A DNA stretch of 64,000 nt from Dreissena polymorpha (taxonomy: Eukaryota > Mollusca > Bivalvia > Myida > Dreissenidae), in contig NC_068366.1 in assembly GCF_020536995.1 (NCBI RefSeq), forward strand, positions 23,661,264 to 23,725,263, read 5' to 3'. Positions 1 to 12,818 of the stretch are shown piece by piece. Positions within the stretch are counted from its first letter, which is position 1. Every line of letters starts with the position of its first letter. The notes beneath the pieces are model-generated. The model searched no databases, was not told the DNA's origin, and saw only the letters and a program-made list of their open reading frames with translations. A program made the position numbers and the translations under genes.

Positions 1-47
1 ATATTCATTATTACATTAAGACAGCCAGCTTTTAATCACTAAATCTA

Positions 48-565
48 TTAAAGGGGCCTTTTCACAGATTTTGGCATTTTTTTAACTTATTCATTAAATG
101 CTTTATATTGATAAATGTAAACATTGGATCATAAAAGCTCCAGTAAAAAATCAAGAAAAAAATTAAAAAAAGGAAAAGAACATTGCCCGGAGCAGGTTTC
201 GAACCAGTGACCCCTGGAGTCCTGCCAGAGTCCTGAAGTAAAAACGCTTTAGCCTACTGAGCTATTCCGCCGAGTACACATTCTTGACGTATTTTATACC
301 ATATATAAGCAATCTTCGTAGTTTCACAAAATTTAACGACAAAAACAGAACTCTCCAAATTATTCAATCGTTTCGCGTTGCAACGCTTTATAATTTTTAG
401 GTTTTAAAATCGACAAAAGATACATATAATGGCTATATTAGAGCATGGTTAATGTTCAGTATTACTGTTTCCTCACAAATATCATAACTAAAACGAAAAC
501 TTACGAATCTGAAACAACTTTTTTCAATTTTGTCAATTTACCAAAGCGTGAAAAGATCCCTTTAA
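48..565 (-). mobile_element. TIR element with tRNA-like core, copy A
   Basis: The element begins TTAAAGGGGCCTTTTCAC and ends GTGAAAAGATCCCTTTAA, so its ends are near-perfect inverted repeats. TTAA is present at both outer edges, either as a target duplication or as part of the repeat. A tRNA-like block sits inside on the minus strand. A second copy with the same ends and a tRNA-like block lies at 59293-59676. The combination of DNA-transposon-like termini and a pol III-type promoter is unusual. It could be a SINE captured in a MITE, or a MITE family that carries its own tRNA-like promoter. Confidence 0.7.
187..273 (-). other. tRNA-like segment inside TIR element
   Basis: On the minus strand it reads with an A-box-like TAGCTCAGTAGGC and a B-box-like GGTTCGAAACC at tRNA-like spacing, with a long variable part between them. 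It is probably a tRNA-derived pol III promoter, not a working tRNA gene, because it is embedded in a repeat and the acceptor arms are not clearly paired. Confidence 0.5.
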
Positions 566-1084
566 CACATAGACAATTACAAGTACACATGCATAACTAC
601 AGTATTAACAGAAAAAAATCCAAATACCATCTAAACATTAATATAAACATTTATTCAATTTATATTTAATAAATGTTACTTGGTTTTTAATCTCAGAAGC
701 TAGCAGGGTTTCAGTGCAAAAATTTACTAAAAATGTAATAAAACTTATTAAAGTAATATTTACCCTAGTTCCTATAAATATATTCCTATATTATCCAAAT
801 ATCTGCCCCTTGGGCACCTTTTCCAGAGCGTCCAAACTGCTCGCAATTAACGACGGCACTGAGTTGATTTGAAATTTCTGGGAACATTGGGTGTAAAATA
901 AACGATTCACTGATCTGTTGTTTATCAACTGAGCATGCCTTTGCTATAAAATACCAGAGTTCAAGATTAGTTTGCATCCCAGAGCCCTATCATTTTGATA
1001 ACCCAGGCCACATCGAGAACAAGCACAGATTAGGTTTGAAGTAGGGGAATTTTACATTGCACATGTTTAAAGCATGAATCTAGA
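566..1084. other. no gene recognised
   Basis: AT-rich sequence. Short open frames are present on both strands, but none has a recognisable domain or convincing splice sites. Confidence 0.5.
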
Positions 1085-1708
1085 ATCTTGACAGTGTTGT
1101 TTTTCAAGAGTGGGGCAAGAGATGAAACTTCACTAACCCCGTCTTGGAAACGAACTTAGGGCGTGTCTTAGTAAGCCGTCGGCTTTTCATGCAATCGGAC
1201 TAAAAGAAATAGGTATATAAGGACAGTATAATTTGACAAGGATTTAGTGGTAAAAAGGGCGTAACAAACCGTTGACCCATTTCGGCGTGGGTATAGGGAC
1301 TGCAATGACACGGCTGGGGTCTGTTAAGGAGCGTACTGATAGTAAAACTTGTACTTATCGTACAAATAGCATATTAATATACTAGTAAATGGCTTAATAG
1401 ACTTCGTATGTGTATCTTCTATGCTGTTTTGAATCACATTTACATGAATTACTTATTGTTCTCACAAAAAGTTGCGTAGAAATAAATGCCAGATCACCAT
1501 TTAAGTTTGAAGAATGAGAAATTTGCAACAATGATCATTTAAACTTTAAATTATTACCGGTATTTTAGAATATATACAAAAGGAGTCAGATCATAACTAA
1601 TGTGTAACGTTAACTTTCTTATTAAATTCTTACATCCATCTGAAAACAAATGCGACAAATGTAAAGGGTATGTTGTTCGGCGTGTAATTGAAGTCAAAAG
1701 CCCTGTCA
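1085..1708. repeat. partial duplicate of the esterase locus (exon missing)
   Basis: This segment is a close copy of 13613-14590. The first about 60 bases match the donor side of esterase exon 2 and its following intron. The sequence then jumps to the copy of 14036 onward, so the counterpart of about 13661-14035 (exon 2 and a SINE head) is absent. The similarity ends abruptly near 1708 (14590 in the partner). The join falls at a short shared CTTGG, which suggests a deletion by microhomology after duplication. Confidence 0.8.
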
Positions 1709-3567
1709 TAAATATATTTCTGGATAATATATTGTAGGGATTTGGTTACAGCAGAAGAGATTTCATTCCCTTCCATTTTTATGCCACATCAGTTGCAAAT
1801 ATGTTACCCCCGTCCCTTCCATTGTTATATGTTCCGCCTTTTTAAAATATGTGGCATTCATTTTGTCCCTTTGAAATTCGCCAATGTTCTCGTAAATACA
1901 GACACAACCAACATAATGTTTTGGCTGTTTACTATTTTAAAGAGTAATATACAGTATCAGGTGATATTAACATCAAATGATTTTAACAAGGAACAGACCT
2001 CGTGGAATTAAGTTAAATTGAGTATTGAAGATAAGTACTTAGATGGAAATAAAACAACAAGCGTAACTCACAAACAATGAACAGAAGATTTTTTTACGAT
2101 AGAGGACTTCCAGATATCAGCATATTAACAAAGCATTTATTTATTTAACTGCATCCAAAACTTGCTTAAAAGGTTTGTTTTTTCCAGTCATACTAAATCG
2201 CATTGTTATCTGATATATGATCTAACATTCATTCGAAACACAACACTTCAGCATAAAACGACCCCTAAATCTGATCATCAAGTCAAATGTTTATCTCACA
2301 ATAATAAGTATTAATATTATTATTATCATGATTACCGGTATTATTATCATCATTTTTATTATTATCTACTCATATTATATCTGATATAGTAACGAGCGGC
2401 TGATATATGAGCAATTACCAAGTTTAATTGCATGCATTTTTATTTTCAGAGGCTAAAGTCTCCCATCACAGGTTGTTACTGTTCGGCGATGTTTCGTCTC
2501 CGCCTGACTCATACACACGTAGCGTGGCGGGAAATCCAAACCAAATTTTTACTTAATGACATTGTCTTATCCCGGATTGCACTAGGCTTTGGAGAAAAAA
2601 AAACACCAATCCCTCGGTACAAACAATGCTGATCGTTTATCATGGTTTACATGTTAATGTGATTATACAATGAGTGTACATTGGTCAGATTTATTTGGTT
2701 CAGATAAGTGGGTTTTTCCAAAAGCTGCCTCATTCTTGATAACATCAAGTGTCATATGAGAGGATACTTAAATGAACATATTTACAATTTGCCAAAATAA
2801 AAATTTACACAATAATAATTGTCATGATTAAAAAAGAATGTATGCATAATATTTCAACATATGTTCTGTCATTCGTTATCATAAATCGAAATAGTAAAAA
2901 TGTTAAGCGAGTATAACGTTTTTATTTATACATGAACAGAGCCGTGTATTAATTACATAGCTTGAACTACGTAACAGCTTCAAAAGCCTGCTCGATGCAG
3001 TGAAATGGAGGAAGCATTTGATTAACAGTTTTGTAAATTAATTTAATGATATTTTTCACAGTTCGTTAATCTGTGAACGAGTTCCTTTAAAAAGATGGCA
3101 CTATATGGTGGGTAATTACCCGTTTGGGAAATTTGTTGATGTGGTTCAGCATAAGTGTTCGTTGGAAAACGCGTTTTAAGTGACAACATATTGTTACATA
3201 AAATAAACAGAACACTGTATAATTATTTCTTTCAAATGTTTGTGAAATAGTTGTACTCTGTCTAATTTTGTAGCACAATATTAGGTCCTTTGTCCCATCT
3301 GTACAAGTAATTAAAAAAGAAACTAAACAAAAGTGCATTACAAGTTTATATCTGCCACTGAACATTCCATGTGTATATGTCATTTTCTTTATACTTAAAA
3401 CATTCAAACACCACCCGCCTCCAAAATTATTGTCATCTACTTTCTAGCGGGATTATTAATAGTCATGATAATTGAACAAGACACGTACAAAAAACAGCTG
3501 ATTGATGTAATAATTTAACAACAAAACATTTGCAAATATATAACGTTGTTTTAAGTCCCATGAAGTG
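1709..3567. other. no gene recognised; small (ATT)n tract
   Basis: AT-rich intergenic sequence. A short impure ATT/ATC microsatellite lies at about 2306-2380. Open frames on both strands (for example 3087-3407 minus) show no family signature. Confidence 0.5.
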
Positions 3568-5227
3568 TCAAGGTAATGTTAAATTGTTGATATACTTCTT
3601 TAAAGCTACAGGAATGGGCAACTTGACCACCAGAGTAGATCGCCACTTACAAGAAGCCAAAATCTGCAGTCGACACAACTTTTTTAGTCCGTCCACACAC
3701 AACGAGCGCTTTGACATTTCGTCCCTGCACATCTTGTACAACTTCCGCTGAATGGCGTTAGAAGGTTTGCCATCAATCTGGTATTTCGATGATCTAGAAA
3801 TCGACCTCTGTGACATGCTATCCAATACCGTCGCCAGAACCTCAGATACATACTCTGTAGCTGCAACCTCGTCGTGTTTAGAAAGTTTATCAAATTTGTC
3901 ACAGTTCACTAGTATTTCTTCAACAAATGTATTCAGCGGGAATATACCGTTCGTTTCAACGTTAGGGTCGGAGCCATTCTGAATAAGAAGTCGGAAAGTC
4001 GTTATACTGCGTTCATCCAATCCGAGGGAAATGCACATTTTCATAAATGCGTGTAAAGCGTTTTCGTGTAAACGCGTGTCTTCTATGGGACCAATGACAT
4101 TTGGCTCCGCTCCGTGTCTAAGCAAAGTTTCGGTCGCCTTGGTAACAAAACGTCTAACGGACGTAGTCTCTTCGTCAAAGTGACGTATCAAATTGCGGAC
4201 ATTTCCATACAGACAGTGCAGTGAGGAAGGGAATGCCGATCTACCAAAGGCTGTTTGAATGTTGAATGCTTCGTATTTAGTTTCGTACTCGACTTCGTTA
4301 AAGTTGGGATCCACTCGAGCGTTTAGGAGAACGACCATACACGCGGTCATATATGTCGAAGATTGGCCGAAGTTGGAGGCGGGTACATGACTTATAAGAC
4401 TATAGAGGGGGTATGTTCTGAACGGAATAGTTTACAGCGGGTTTTGGCGATGTTTCAGTAACACGGATGTAACAGTCAGTAGCGACTCGTACCATTATTT
4501 CTTAAATGACATGCTATATGAGTAAAGCACGTGATACAGATTCATGCCACTAAACAGAGTGGATAGATTGGGCCGGCAGCTGAGTAGCATGTCCAAACAC
4601 TCGGCATTGGCTAGTTTCAAGGCCGTACCGACGGCGTCCTTAACTTCATCGGTTGCCGGATTCTGCTTTAGAAGTAGCCTCAGGGCGCTTGGGGGAATTG
4701 CACGAACACGCACCTGAAAGGTAATTATTAGCGTCCAATTCAAAGCGTGTTTTCACGGAAGAGAAGTCCAGTATGGTCTTAACGCACCCTACGTGACCAC
4801 ACTCAGCCGCCACATCTAATGACGTCACGCTACTCGTTCCATGGACGCACACAAACGGCACTTCAGTCGGAGGTTTAAGCCATTTGAATTTCATCTTTTT
4901 TGTCGAAAAATCGCCGGGTCGTTCTTGCAAAAGCATCGCAGTTATCGACCTGTTCCCCAGATTCGCTGCAACGTGGAGGTAGGAATAAAGCTTTGGTTCG
5001 TGCGGGGCTTTGAAAAGACCGAGTGCGAACAACATGCCCTCCGCTTCGACATTGTTTGCGAGAATGGTGTGGTGAAGCATGTCGTATCCATTGTCATCCA
5101 CCCACGACAACAGAGCGGCGCGTTCACATTTCTCGAGGCATTGTCGCAAAGCCGATACGTCCTCCGTGCTCGTTATCTTTTTGTAGATTGCATCTTTTAA
5201 CAATTGGATTTTTGAATTCGAAGACAT
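3568..5227 (-). pseudogene. ankyrin-repeat/SOCS-box protein gene, broken
   Basis: The minus-strand reading starts at an ATG at 5227 and ends at 3568, with no need for introns. The N-terminal half shows ankyrin-like helices (TSLDVAAECGHVGCVKTIL; SALRLLLKQNPA; ETLLRHGAEPN; LLIQNGSDPN). The C-terminus (LKKLCRLQIL, then VVKLPIPVALKKYI) looks like a SOCS box, the part that binds Elongin B/C and Cullin 5 in ubiquitin ligases. The frame shifts by one base near 4708, just after residues NNYLS. In-frame TAA stops lie at 4495-4497 and 4432-4434, while the amino-acid pattern continues coherently on both sides. By family knowledge an intact version would be a substrate receptor of a Cullin-RING ligase. 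Most likely this is a recently dead paralogue. An assembly error or a rare allele is possible but would have to explain three separate lesions. Confidence 0.72.
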
Positions 5228-6069
5228 GATTTATTACAAAAAATTTTCACTAGGTTCTACCGCAACATTTATATTTGTAAGGCCCTCAGTGACACGTTGA
5301 GGAAATGTTTACATTCCCGTGTAGATCTAAATATTTATTTCCTCTTTACATATTAAATGAGCGTTGTCAATCGAACACGTATCAAAGAAATTGATCTCAG
5401 TTCTACTGATCTTTCCAGCTCACAGTTCTGTACGCAACCACAACGCATCAAAGGTACATGTACCGAGATATTAGTGTATGCTGTCCTTCGCGGTCAAAGC
5501 GTCGTTAGCAGCAGTCGACCTTTCTTGCATATTTTTTATTAGTTAAATGATTTAAAGTACACCATGTGCGGATTGTTATATTTATCACTCAGTATTATAA
5601 GCTAGTAGTATCTTATCCTGCAATATTAACAACGTATCCGCACGATACAGATTATTTAAATCCAAACAAAATGGGTTGTTTACAATATTCAGTTTACAGT
5701 CTGTGTTAAACAGGCGATTGGATTTTAAGTATTCCTTAATGAGCGTTCGATATTGAAAAGCTTAGAATAGTGTTGTTTACACCTATGTTTTTAAATGGGT
5801 ATTTCGTCGGAGATTCCCAAGTATTTGATCGCATATTATTATTACAACCCTAAAAGTGCAAAAATATATTTCGAAATCGTTAAGGAAAATATATAACCTT
5901 CAATAACGTGTATTTTCAAACGCATTACTCGTTTTAGTAAATAGTGCGTCTTTCACACAAACAGTTCCCAATCAACTGGTAAAATTAATTTCAATAAAAC
6001 AATTCCAAACACAAACAAAAAAAACAACCAACGATCTATCAATGATATTTTCATTGATAGATCTTTGCA
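5228..6069. other. intergenic; no gene recognised
   Basis: This is the spacer between the ankyrin/SOCS frame and the esterase 3' exon, both on the minus strand. It should hold the upstream region of the former and the 3' UTR of the latter. No clear promoter motif or repeat was seen. Confidence 0.4.
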
Positions 6070-6325
6070 TTAACCAAATAAAACAGAATACAACGGTGGT
6101 ACTGGTAAGCCCTGGTTTCCCGTACACTGGTCACATACGTAGCTACTCCGTCTTCTGTACGACACGAGTTGATACCACAGCGCCATTCGACGGGCTAAGA
6201 AATGGGACCTCATAGAAAACTCTTGGTTGCTCATGTACATATACTGTTGCGAGTCGATGTCAAACTGGGACCAATCTTCCTGAGACGGCATGAAGTTAGC
6301 GGCCGATGCCGGCGTGTTTGGATTG
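6070..6325 (-). pseudogene. esterase 3' exon
   Basis: The exon begins after acceptor ttctttttag with NPNTPASAANF, continuing NFAKTG from the previous exon as is usual in this family. It then gives the conserved C-terminal region around EDWSQFDIDSQQYMYM and RSHFLARRMALWYQL. About 30 further residues precede the stop. It lies 7.3 kb from the previous exon because that intron holds the BEL/Pao element and microsatellites. Confidence 0.8.
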
Positions 6326-6364
6326 CTAAAAAGAAATTACACTCATTATTGTTTTTGTTAATTT

Positions 6365-7096
<732 letters not shown>

Positions 7097-7288
7097 TGTC
7101 TACTTGAATTGAATAAATAAGTATAGCGTTGCGTTTTACGTTTTAATGTCGTCCTTTCTCAATCATAACTATATATAAACTGAAACAACAATAACAAGAT
7201 GACGTGCATGTATATGACGTTATTCGGCGGCGTCACACAACGGCGCGCCAACGGCGGCGTCACACGACGGCGCGCTAAATTCCCAACA
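7097..7288 (-). repeat. 3' LTR of BEL/Pao element
   Basis: 192 bases starting TGTCTACTTG and ending CCCAACA on the plus strand, matched along its whole length by 12842-13033. It contains CG-rich short repeats (GGCGGCGTCA) at its right side. Confidence 0.92.
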
Positions 7289-7429
7289 TTCTCCGGGCCG
7301 CGAAATGTTAATATACACTTACAAAATATGCTTATTTAAATAAAATAATTAAATCTACTGATGTTTTTAAAACTTCAAATGTCCAAAACATCAGAAAAGA
7401 GTTCAACACTTGATTGCACACAATTAAAG
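7289..7429. other. element 3' untranslated part
   Basis: A short AT-rich stretch between the end of pol and the 3' LTR of the BEL/Pao element. No strong polypurine tract is obvious; the minus strand next to the LTR reads GGCCCGGAGAA. Confidence 0.4.
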
Positions 7430-10400
7430 TCAGTTGTCGTCACAGTGAACTTCTAGCGGGTATAGTTTGACGATAGGTCTGGTGGTGATTCCACCTGATG
7501 TACGGAGGCGCGCGGCCCTCGTCAACCCATCATTTCCGGTGAGAAGCTCGTCTACCATAGCCAGGGTCCACTGAAGTCGCGGTTTGAAGTCGTCCTGCAC
7601 GATAACAACGTCGCCCAAACGTATCATCTGATGGTTGTTGCCGCCTTTCGTCTTATGGTGCTCGCGTAGTGACGTCAAGTATTCACGTTTCCAGCACGCC
7701 CAGTATTGGTCGATGACTCGTCTGTGTTGGTCAAGACGCCGTGTTGCGTTCTCTCTGGTATGATTGCGCCAAATGATATCGTCTACGTCGGGAGTGTCGT
7801 ATGTAGGCAGTGACGTCATCCGCTTGCCGTACAACAGATGAGCGGGTGTTAACGGCTCTGGATTTTCACGTGATGTTGAAACGAATGTGAGCGGTCTGTC
7901 ATTGATATTTGCCTCTACTTCAGTGACGACGGTCTGCAGTGTATGTAAGTCTACTGAAGCATTACCAAGTACTTTCTTTATGGTCTTCTTCGTGATGCCT
8001 ATTAGCCGTTCCCACCAACCACCATACCAAGGTGCGCGTTGCGGTATGAACTTCCATTCTGTGCCCCGTGCTGCAAGACACGCCTGAGTATTGTGTGTCA
8101 TTCGGTGAATGTGACTCGCCGCAGCTCGGAAGGTGGTCGCATTGTCTGACATCATAATCTTCGGTACGGAGCGTCGGCTGACAAACCGTCTAAATGCCAG
8201 CATGAAGGTTTCTTCTGATAAGTCGAGAACAACTTCAAGGTGCACGGCTCGGGTACTGGCGCAGGTAAATAGGCAAATGTACACCTTATGTATACCTGTT
8301 TTCTCTCTGACGTGAAGGGCGCCCGTAAAGTCTACGCCGGTAACTGTGAACGGTGCCTCGTCAGAAACTCTGTCTTTCGGAAGTGGAGGGGAGGTAGGCG
8401 CTCTGTAGGGTCTGCTGTTGATCTTCAAGCACGTAGTACATTTCCTTAAAAAAAACCTGACTCGCTGGCGAATTGAAGGTATCCAGTATTTTTGCCGTAT
8501 GTGAGTTACTGTCTGCAAAACGCCGGCATGTAACTGGCTGCAATGAGCGTCTCTTATGATCAATGTCGTAAAATGGCTGCGTGTAGGCAGGAGATACGGG
8601 AATCTTGTATCTGCAGGTATTCGTGCGTTGTGAATCCTCCCGCCACAGCAAATGCATCCATCATCGTAAATGTAGAGACGTAATTGCTTAATGATCGACT
8701 GTCGTATGTTGTTATTTTTAAGCTCTGTCACTACGTCAGTGTAGCTCAGGTTTTGGACACTTCGTATCAATGCTTTCTCAGCAAAGTTCATCTCATTCAC
8801 AGAAATACAACCGAGTTGTCGAGTTTCAGGTGTTGACCGGCAATTTCTTACGAATCTGTATACGAAAACTGTAGTACGAATTAATTTCCGGTAACTGCTA
8901 AATCTTTCGCAATCGACAATGATGTGAGAATCAGTTGCTGACATCAGGTTGGAGGTCTGTACGCAAACGATTTCATCATTATCATCATCTTCTTTTTCTT
9001 TTTTCTCTTCTGTTTCTAACAACACTGTCGTGATTGCTGCTGTATTCCACGACGGCCATTTACTTTTGTCATTCAGCCATTGGGGACCTTCTCTCCAAAG
9101 AATGCTTTTCTTAAGTTGAGACGCAAAGATGCCGCGTGTCTGGAGATCCGTCGGATTGTCGACTGTCGGACAATACCGCCATTCCGCGTCTGGGATGAGC
9201 TTCCGGATCTCTTCTACTCTGTTCTTCTCAAAACGTTTTAATTGTTTTGTAGAATGTATCCAATGCAGCGTGATCTGACTGTCAGACCAGCAGACTACTC
9301 TCTTGCATAGAACAGCTTTCATCACGTGCTGGGCGACACGTGCGCCAATGAGCGCCGCCATTAATTCCAACCTCGGTAGATATAATTCATTTACTGGAGC
9401 CACTCGGTTCTTGGCAAAGACGAACGCTGAATTCGACGATGTGTTCAGGTATGCGACTGCGCCGTACGCACATGTACTGGCGTCAACAAACACGTGTAAC
9501 ACGTAATCTTCATCGACCATGTTCGGTGGGTTGTCCGGAAAATACTGTCTCGGGAATGATGGCGTCATAGCTTCATTTAAGTCTTCTGCGATGTGTAGCC
9601 AGGTGTTTTGTTCACGTTCCGGAATTGGTGTGTTCCACGCATACTTCCGCTTCCATAGGTCCTGAATCAGCAACTTTGCACGAATGGTGACTGGGGCTAA
9701 CATGCCAAGCGGGTCATAAATCGTCGACGTCTGCTGTAAAATTCGACGCTTAGTAGCCTTTTCCTTGGAATTTATGGAGCGCATGACAAATGACATCTGG
9801 TCTATTTCCGGTTCCCATAGCAAACCTAACACCTTTATCACAGCATCCCTGTCTACGACACCTTCAGCTTCAGCCATAGTCCTCAGTTCGCTTGAATTTG
9901 ACGTCCATGATCTCAGGTTAAAGCCGCCATATGCCATCAACTCACGTGCCTGGCGGAAGTACTTCAGTACATCAGTCTCTGATGTGAAACTTGAAACGAC
10001 GTTGTCGACGTATAGGTCATTGCTGATTGTGCTCGCAGCTGTGTTGTCTTTGTTCAGGGTCAAGTGCTTCAAAATTGTTGCGCTTAGAATAAATGGGGAA
10101 CACGTTGCTCCGAATAAAACAGCTCGGAAACGGTATGTCGTCAGTGAACTGCATGGGTCTGTAGGGTCCGAAAGCCAAAGGAATCTTGTGACATCACGAT
10201 CATCTTCATGTAGCATAACGTTGAGGAATGCCTTCTCTATGTCAGAGACAACACCGTACTGTCCTATTCGAAACTTCATCAGAAGCAGTGTCAGATCATT
10301 GAGTTCCGGTGGCGTTGACATTAAACAATCATTGAGACTGGCACTTCCGGTTACTTGTCGACAACTACAATCGTAAACAATTCTCATTGGAGTTGTAGCA

Positions 10401-11326
10401 GAGTCCTTTTTAACCCCATGATGTGGAATATAGTGAATACGAGCCGATGTGCTATCGTTTTCGACCCGTTCAATAAATCCGCATCTCTCTTGGTCATTTA
10501 TGATCTTGCTATAACAGGCAAGTGTTGCTGGGTCTTTACTAAGTCTTCTTATGCTAATTTCTGTTCTCTTCCTTGCTATTTCGTAATTTGTAGGTAGAGT
10601 AGCGTGTTCCTCTTTCCATGGCAATCTTGCTGTGTATTTACCGTCAGAAAATGTTAAACACGTATCTTGGAAGCTTTTCATAATGTCGACTGCGCATGCC
10701 TGTTCTGCGTCTTCCGGTTTGATGCCTAACGTCTCAATATCCCAGAAGCGTGATACATCTGTAGCTACACGTGCAGTGATAACATCCATAACGCTCTTTC
10801 CATGATTTGCGCTTTCCGGAAGTGGCCCTGACAGGAAATAGCCGATGCGAGAGCTGACGGCTGTAGGACCATCGCCTCGTACTACCTGGTCTCGCACGAT
10901 CTGCCAGTAGAAATCTGCACCGACGAGTAGAGAGATTTCAAATGAATCCTCCATCGTCACCGGATGTGCGAGTTGCAGCCCTCGTAGATACTTCAAACTC
11001 TTGATAGACTGTCGACAGCGGTTCATTAATGGTTTCGCATATACAGGAACGATAAGTACCCGAATGGGAATCATATATCCATCTGTTGCCACGATATTGA
11101 TGGTTGCTGTATGAAGACGCCTGACGCTGTGTGCGAGATCTCCAAAAGATGACAAGTTGATGACGTCAGTTCCGTCATGTTGCAACTGCAGCTTGTCGGC
11201 TAACTTCTGCGTAATGAATGATCTCTGCGCACCTTCGTCCATGAGTATATTGGCCTCAGCGTACCGTCCGCCGGCGCACACCGGTGAGACTGCTGTCTTC
11301 AACAGAACATCTAAGTGGGATGTCAA
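7430..11326 (-). CDS. pol polyprotein of BEL/Pao element
   Basis: One long minus-strand frame of about 1298 residues. In order: an aspartyl-protease-like segment near residues 25-45, a reverse transcriptase around 340-500 (VSDIEKAFLNV; YVDNVV), a Pao-type connector and RNase H-like region around 620-720 (HVFVDASTCAYGAVAYL), a zinc-binding HHCC region around 900-980, and an integrase core around 1000-1150 (VTGVDFTG; MMSDNATTF; WWERLIGITKK). The family uses these to copy its RNA into DNA and insert it. The frame looks whole, consistent with the young LTRs. Confidence 0.9.
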   Translation of the reverse strand: MTSHLDVLLKTAVSPVCAGGRYAEANILMDEGAQRSFITQKLADKLQLQHDGTDVINLSSFGDLAHSVRRLHTATINIVATDGYMIPIRVLIVPVYAKPLMNRCRQSIKSLKYLRGLQLAHPVTMEDSFEISLLVGADFYWQIVRDQVVRGDGPTAVSSRIGYFLSGPLPESANHGKSVMDVITARVATDVSRFWDIETLGIKPEDAEQACAVDIMKSFQDTCLTFSDGKYTARLPWKEEHATLPTNYEIARKRTEISIRRLSKDPATLACYSKIINDQERCGFIERVENDSTSARIHYIPHHGVKKDSATTPMRIVYDCSCRQVTGSASLNDCLMSTPPELNDLTLLLMKFRIGQYGVVSDIEKAFLNVMLHEDDRDVTRFLWLSDPTDPCSSLTTYRFRAVLFGATCSPFILSATILKHLTLNKDNTAASTISNDLYVDNVVSSFTSETDVLKYFRQARELMAYGGFNLRSWTSNSSELRTMAEAEGVVDRDAVIKVLGLLWEPEIDQMSFVMRSINSKEKATKRRILQQTSTIYDPLGMLAPVTIRAKLLIQDLWKRKYAWNTPIPEREQNTWLHIAEDLNEAMTPSFPRQYFPDNPPNMVDEDYVLHVFVDASTCAYGAVAYLNTSSNSAFVFAKNRVAPVNELYLPRLELMAALIGARVAQHVMKAVLCKRVVCWSDSQITLHWIHSTKQLKRFEKNRVEEIRKLIPDAEWRYCPTVDNPTDLQTRGIFASQLKKSILWREGPQWLNDKSKWPSWNTAAITTVLLETEEKKEKEDDDNDEIVCVQTSNLMSATDSHIIVDCERFSSYRKLIRTTVFVYRFVRNCRSTPETRQLGCISVNEMNFAEKALIRSVQNLSYTDVVTELKNNNIRQSIIKQLRLYIYDDGCICCGGRIHNARIPADTRFPYLLPTRSHFTTLIIRDAHCSQLHAGVLQTVTHIRQKYWIPSIRQRVRFFLRKCTTCLKINSRPYRAPTSPPLPKDRVSDEAPFTVTGVDFTGALHVREKTGIHKVYICLFTCASTRAVHLEVVLDLSEETFMLAFRRFVSRRSVPKIMMSDNATTFRAAASHIHRMTHNTQACLAARGTEWKFIPQRAPWYGGWWERLIGITKKTIKKVLGNASVDLHTLQTVVTEVEANINDRPLTFVSTSRENPEPLTPAHLLYGKRMTSLPTYDTPDVDDIIWRNHTRENATRRLDQHRRVIDQYWACWKREYLTSLREHHKTKGGNNHQMIRLGDVVIVQDDFKPRLQWTLAMVDELLTGNDGLTRAARLRTSGGITTRPIVKLYPLEVHCDDN

Positions 11327-11464
11327 TGACGACGAGTGTAATATGGCTACCCCCTCTCTGTTACTCCATGTATGACCATTGTGACTGCTAGAACGATTCT
11401 GTGAAGTTTCAGAGGTTTTATTTGTGACACAATGCGATGATTCCTGTGACGGTTCACATATGAA

Positions 11465-12810
11465 TTAATGGTGTTTGCCTTTACATATGCGGCAGCGAAA
11501 TCTTGATGGACAGTTTACAGCTTGATGCAATTTGCTCAGGCAATTAAAACAAAGTCCTTTTTTCTTTACGATGGAAATGCGCACTGAAATGTCACTTACT
11601 GTTTTGCATTCACCCTGATGGGTTCTTTCACAGAACACGCACATACGTTGCTCGATTTCCTTCCGACATTTCGGTGACTTCCGGTTGTAAATGGTCTTCT
11701 TCCGGGACCCAGTGTGAAACGCTGCAGTGGGTAGCAAGTCTGTTTGGTCGTTGTGTGTGTTCCCTGCGTCCATAATGTCGATCTCCCGATAAATGGCGCG
11801 TCAAGATCACTCAATTTCCAACTACCGGTCCCGTGATCTCTGGCTAAATTCCGTTTTGTGTCTGGCGGAAGTCTCTGCAGAATGACGGGAACGAGGAGAG
11901 TGCCGTAATTCTCTTGCGATTCTCCTAGCGATTCCAGACCCCGAATGTTCGTCTCCATTTGGTCATAACATCCACGTAGACTCTGCACAGTGGCGTTAGG
12001 GGACGGAAGCTGTAATAACGCATTCATATATGCCGTTATGATTTTATGTTTTTGTCCATACCTCTCAGTCAAAAGTGAGATTGCCTGGCCGTAGTTAGCG
12101 TTGGTAAGAGCAAACCCTTCAATTGTTCTGGACGCCTCGCCCTCCAGCATTGTCTTCAAATAATTAAATTTTTGGACACTGTCAAACTTCCGTTTTTATG
12201 TATGGCCGATTCATAACTGTCCCAAAACGATTGCCACGTTAAGATGTCGCCGTTAAATGCTATGAGGTTGAGCTTTGGAAGCTGGTGAAAATACATACTC
12301 TGCTGGGCTGGTTGCATTATGTTGGTGTCAGCGATGGCCGTAGCGACGGGGTTGATGAAAGGCCGTTGGCGACGACTGATTAACGTTTTCGGATGATGTC
12401 GGTAGGGTAGGTAACTGCAGAGGCGCGTGTGGTTCTTCCTCTACGCTTCGATAGCGTGTATTGGGTGGCTCGGTTGGCTGCAGAACGGACATCGACAGAC
12501 TACTATCATGGACGGCTGTACTACTTGAAGATGGGTGATCACGCAGATTTTGACGGTATCTCCGAAGCTTCGCTTCCATGTCAAAAATGTACATCTGCGA
12601 GTCCAACAGCTCGTCTGGGGTCGATTCCGCGTCTGATAGTGCGATTATTTTCTCATTTAATCCTCGTATTATCTCCAACTGGTTCTCTATTGCAACGATG
12701 GTTGGTTCTAACTGCAATTTGTCATTTTCTTCCAATCTTTCGATTAATCGCTCGATTACTTTCTGATGTCCTAGTCTCTGCCCCTTTAACTTATCTGTAT
12801 TTGTTGACGG
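11465..12810 (-). pseudogene. gag region of BEL/Pao element
   Basis: Coding pieces on the minus strand include a coiled-coil-like, charged N-terminal part, a capsid-like part and a Cys/His-rich zinc-knuckle part (CVFC, CFNCLSKLHQAVNC, CRICKGKH). Together they correspond to the gag polyprotein of Pao elements. The region is not in one open frame and is treated as a fossil. Confidence 0.75.
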
Positions 12811-12818
12811 CATACTTA

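Noticed and set aside
187-273. Functional tRNA gene
   Set aside because: A/B boxes are present but the block lies within an inverted-repeat element and lacks a clear acceptor stem.
786-977. Last exon of a second esterase copy
   Set aside because: Its position left of the duplicated segment made this tempting, but the 63-codon frame has none of the conserved C-terminal esterase motifs seen at 6070-6325.
4708-4752. A tiny intron in the ankyrin/SOCS gene in place of a frameshift
   Set aside because: It would be only about 43 bases and would remove codons that fit the protein; a one-base shift explains the data better.
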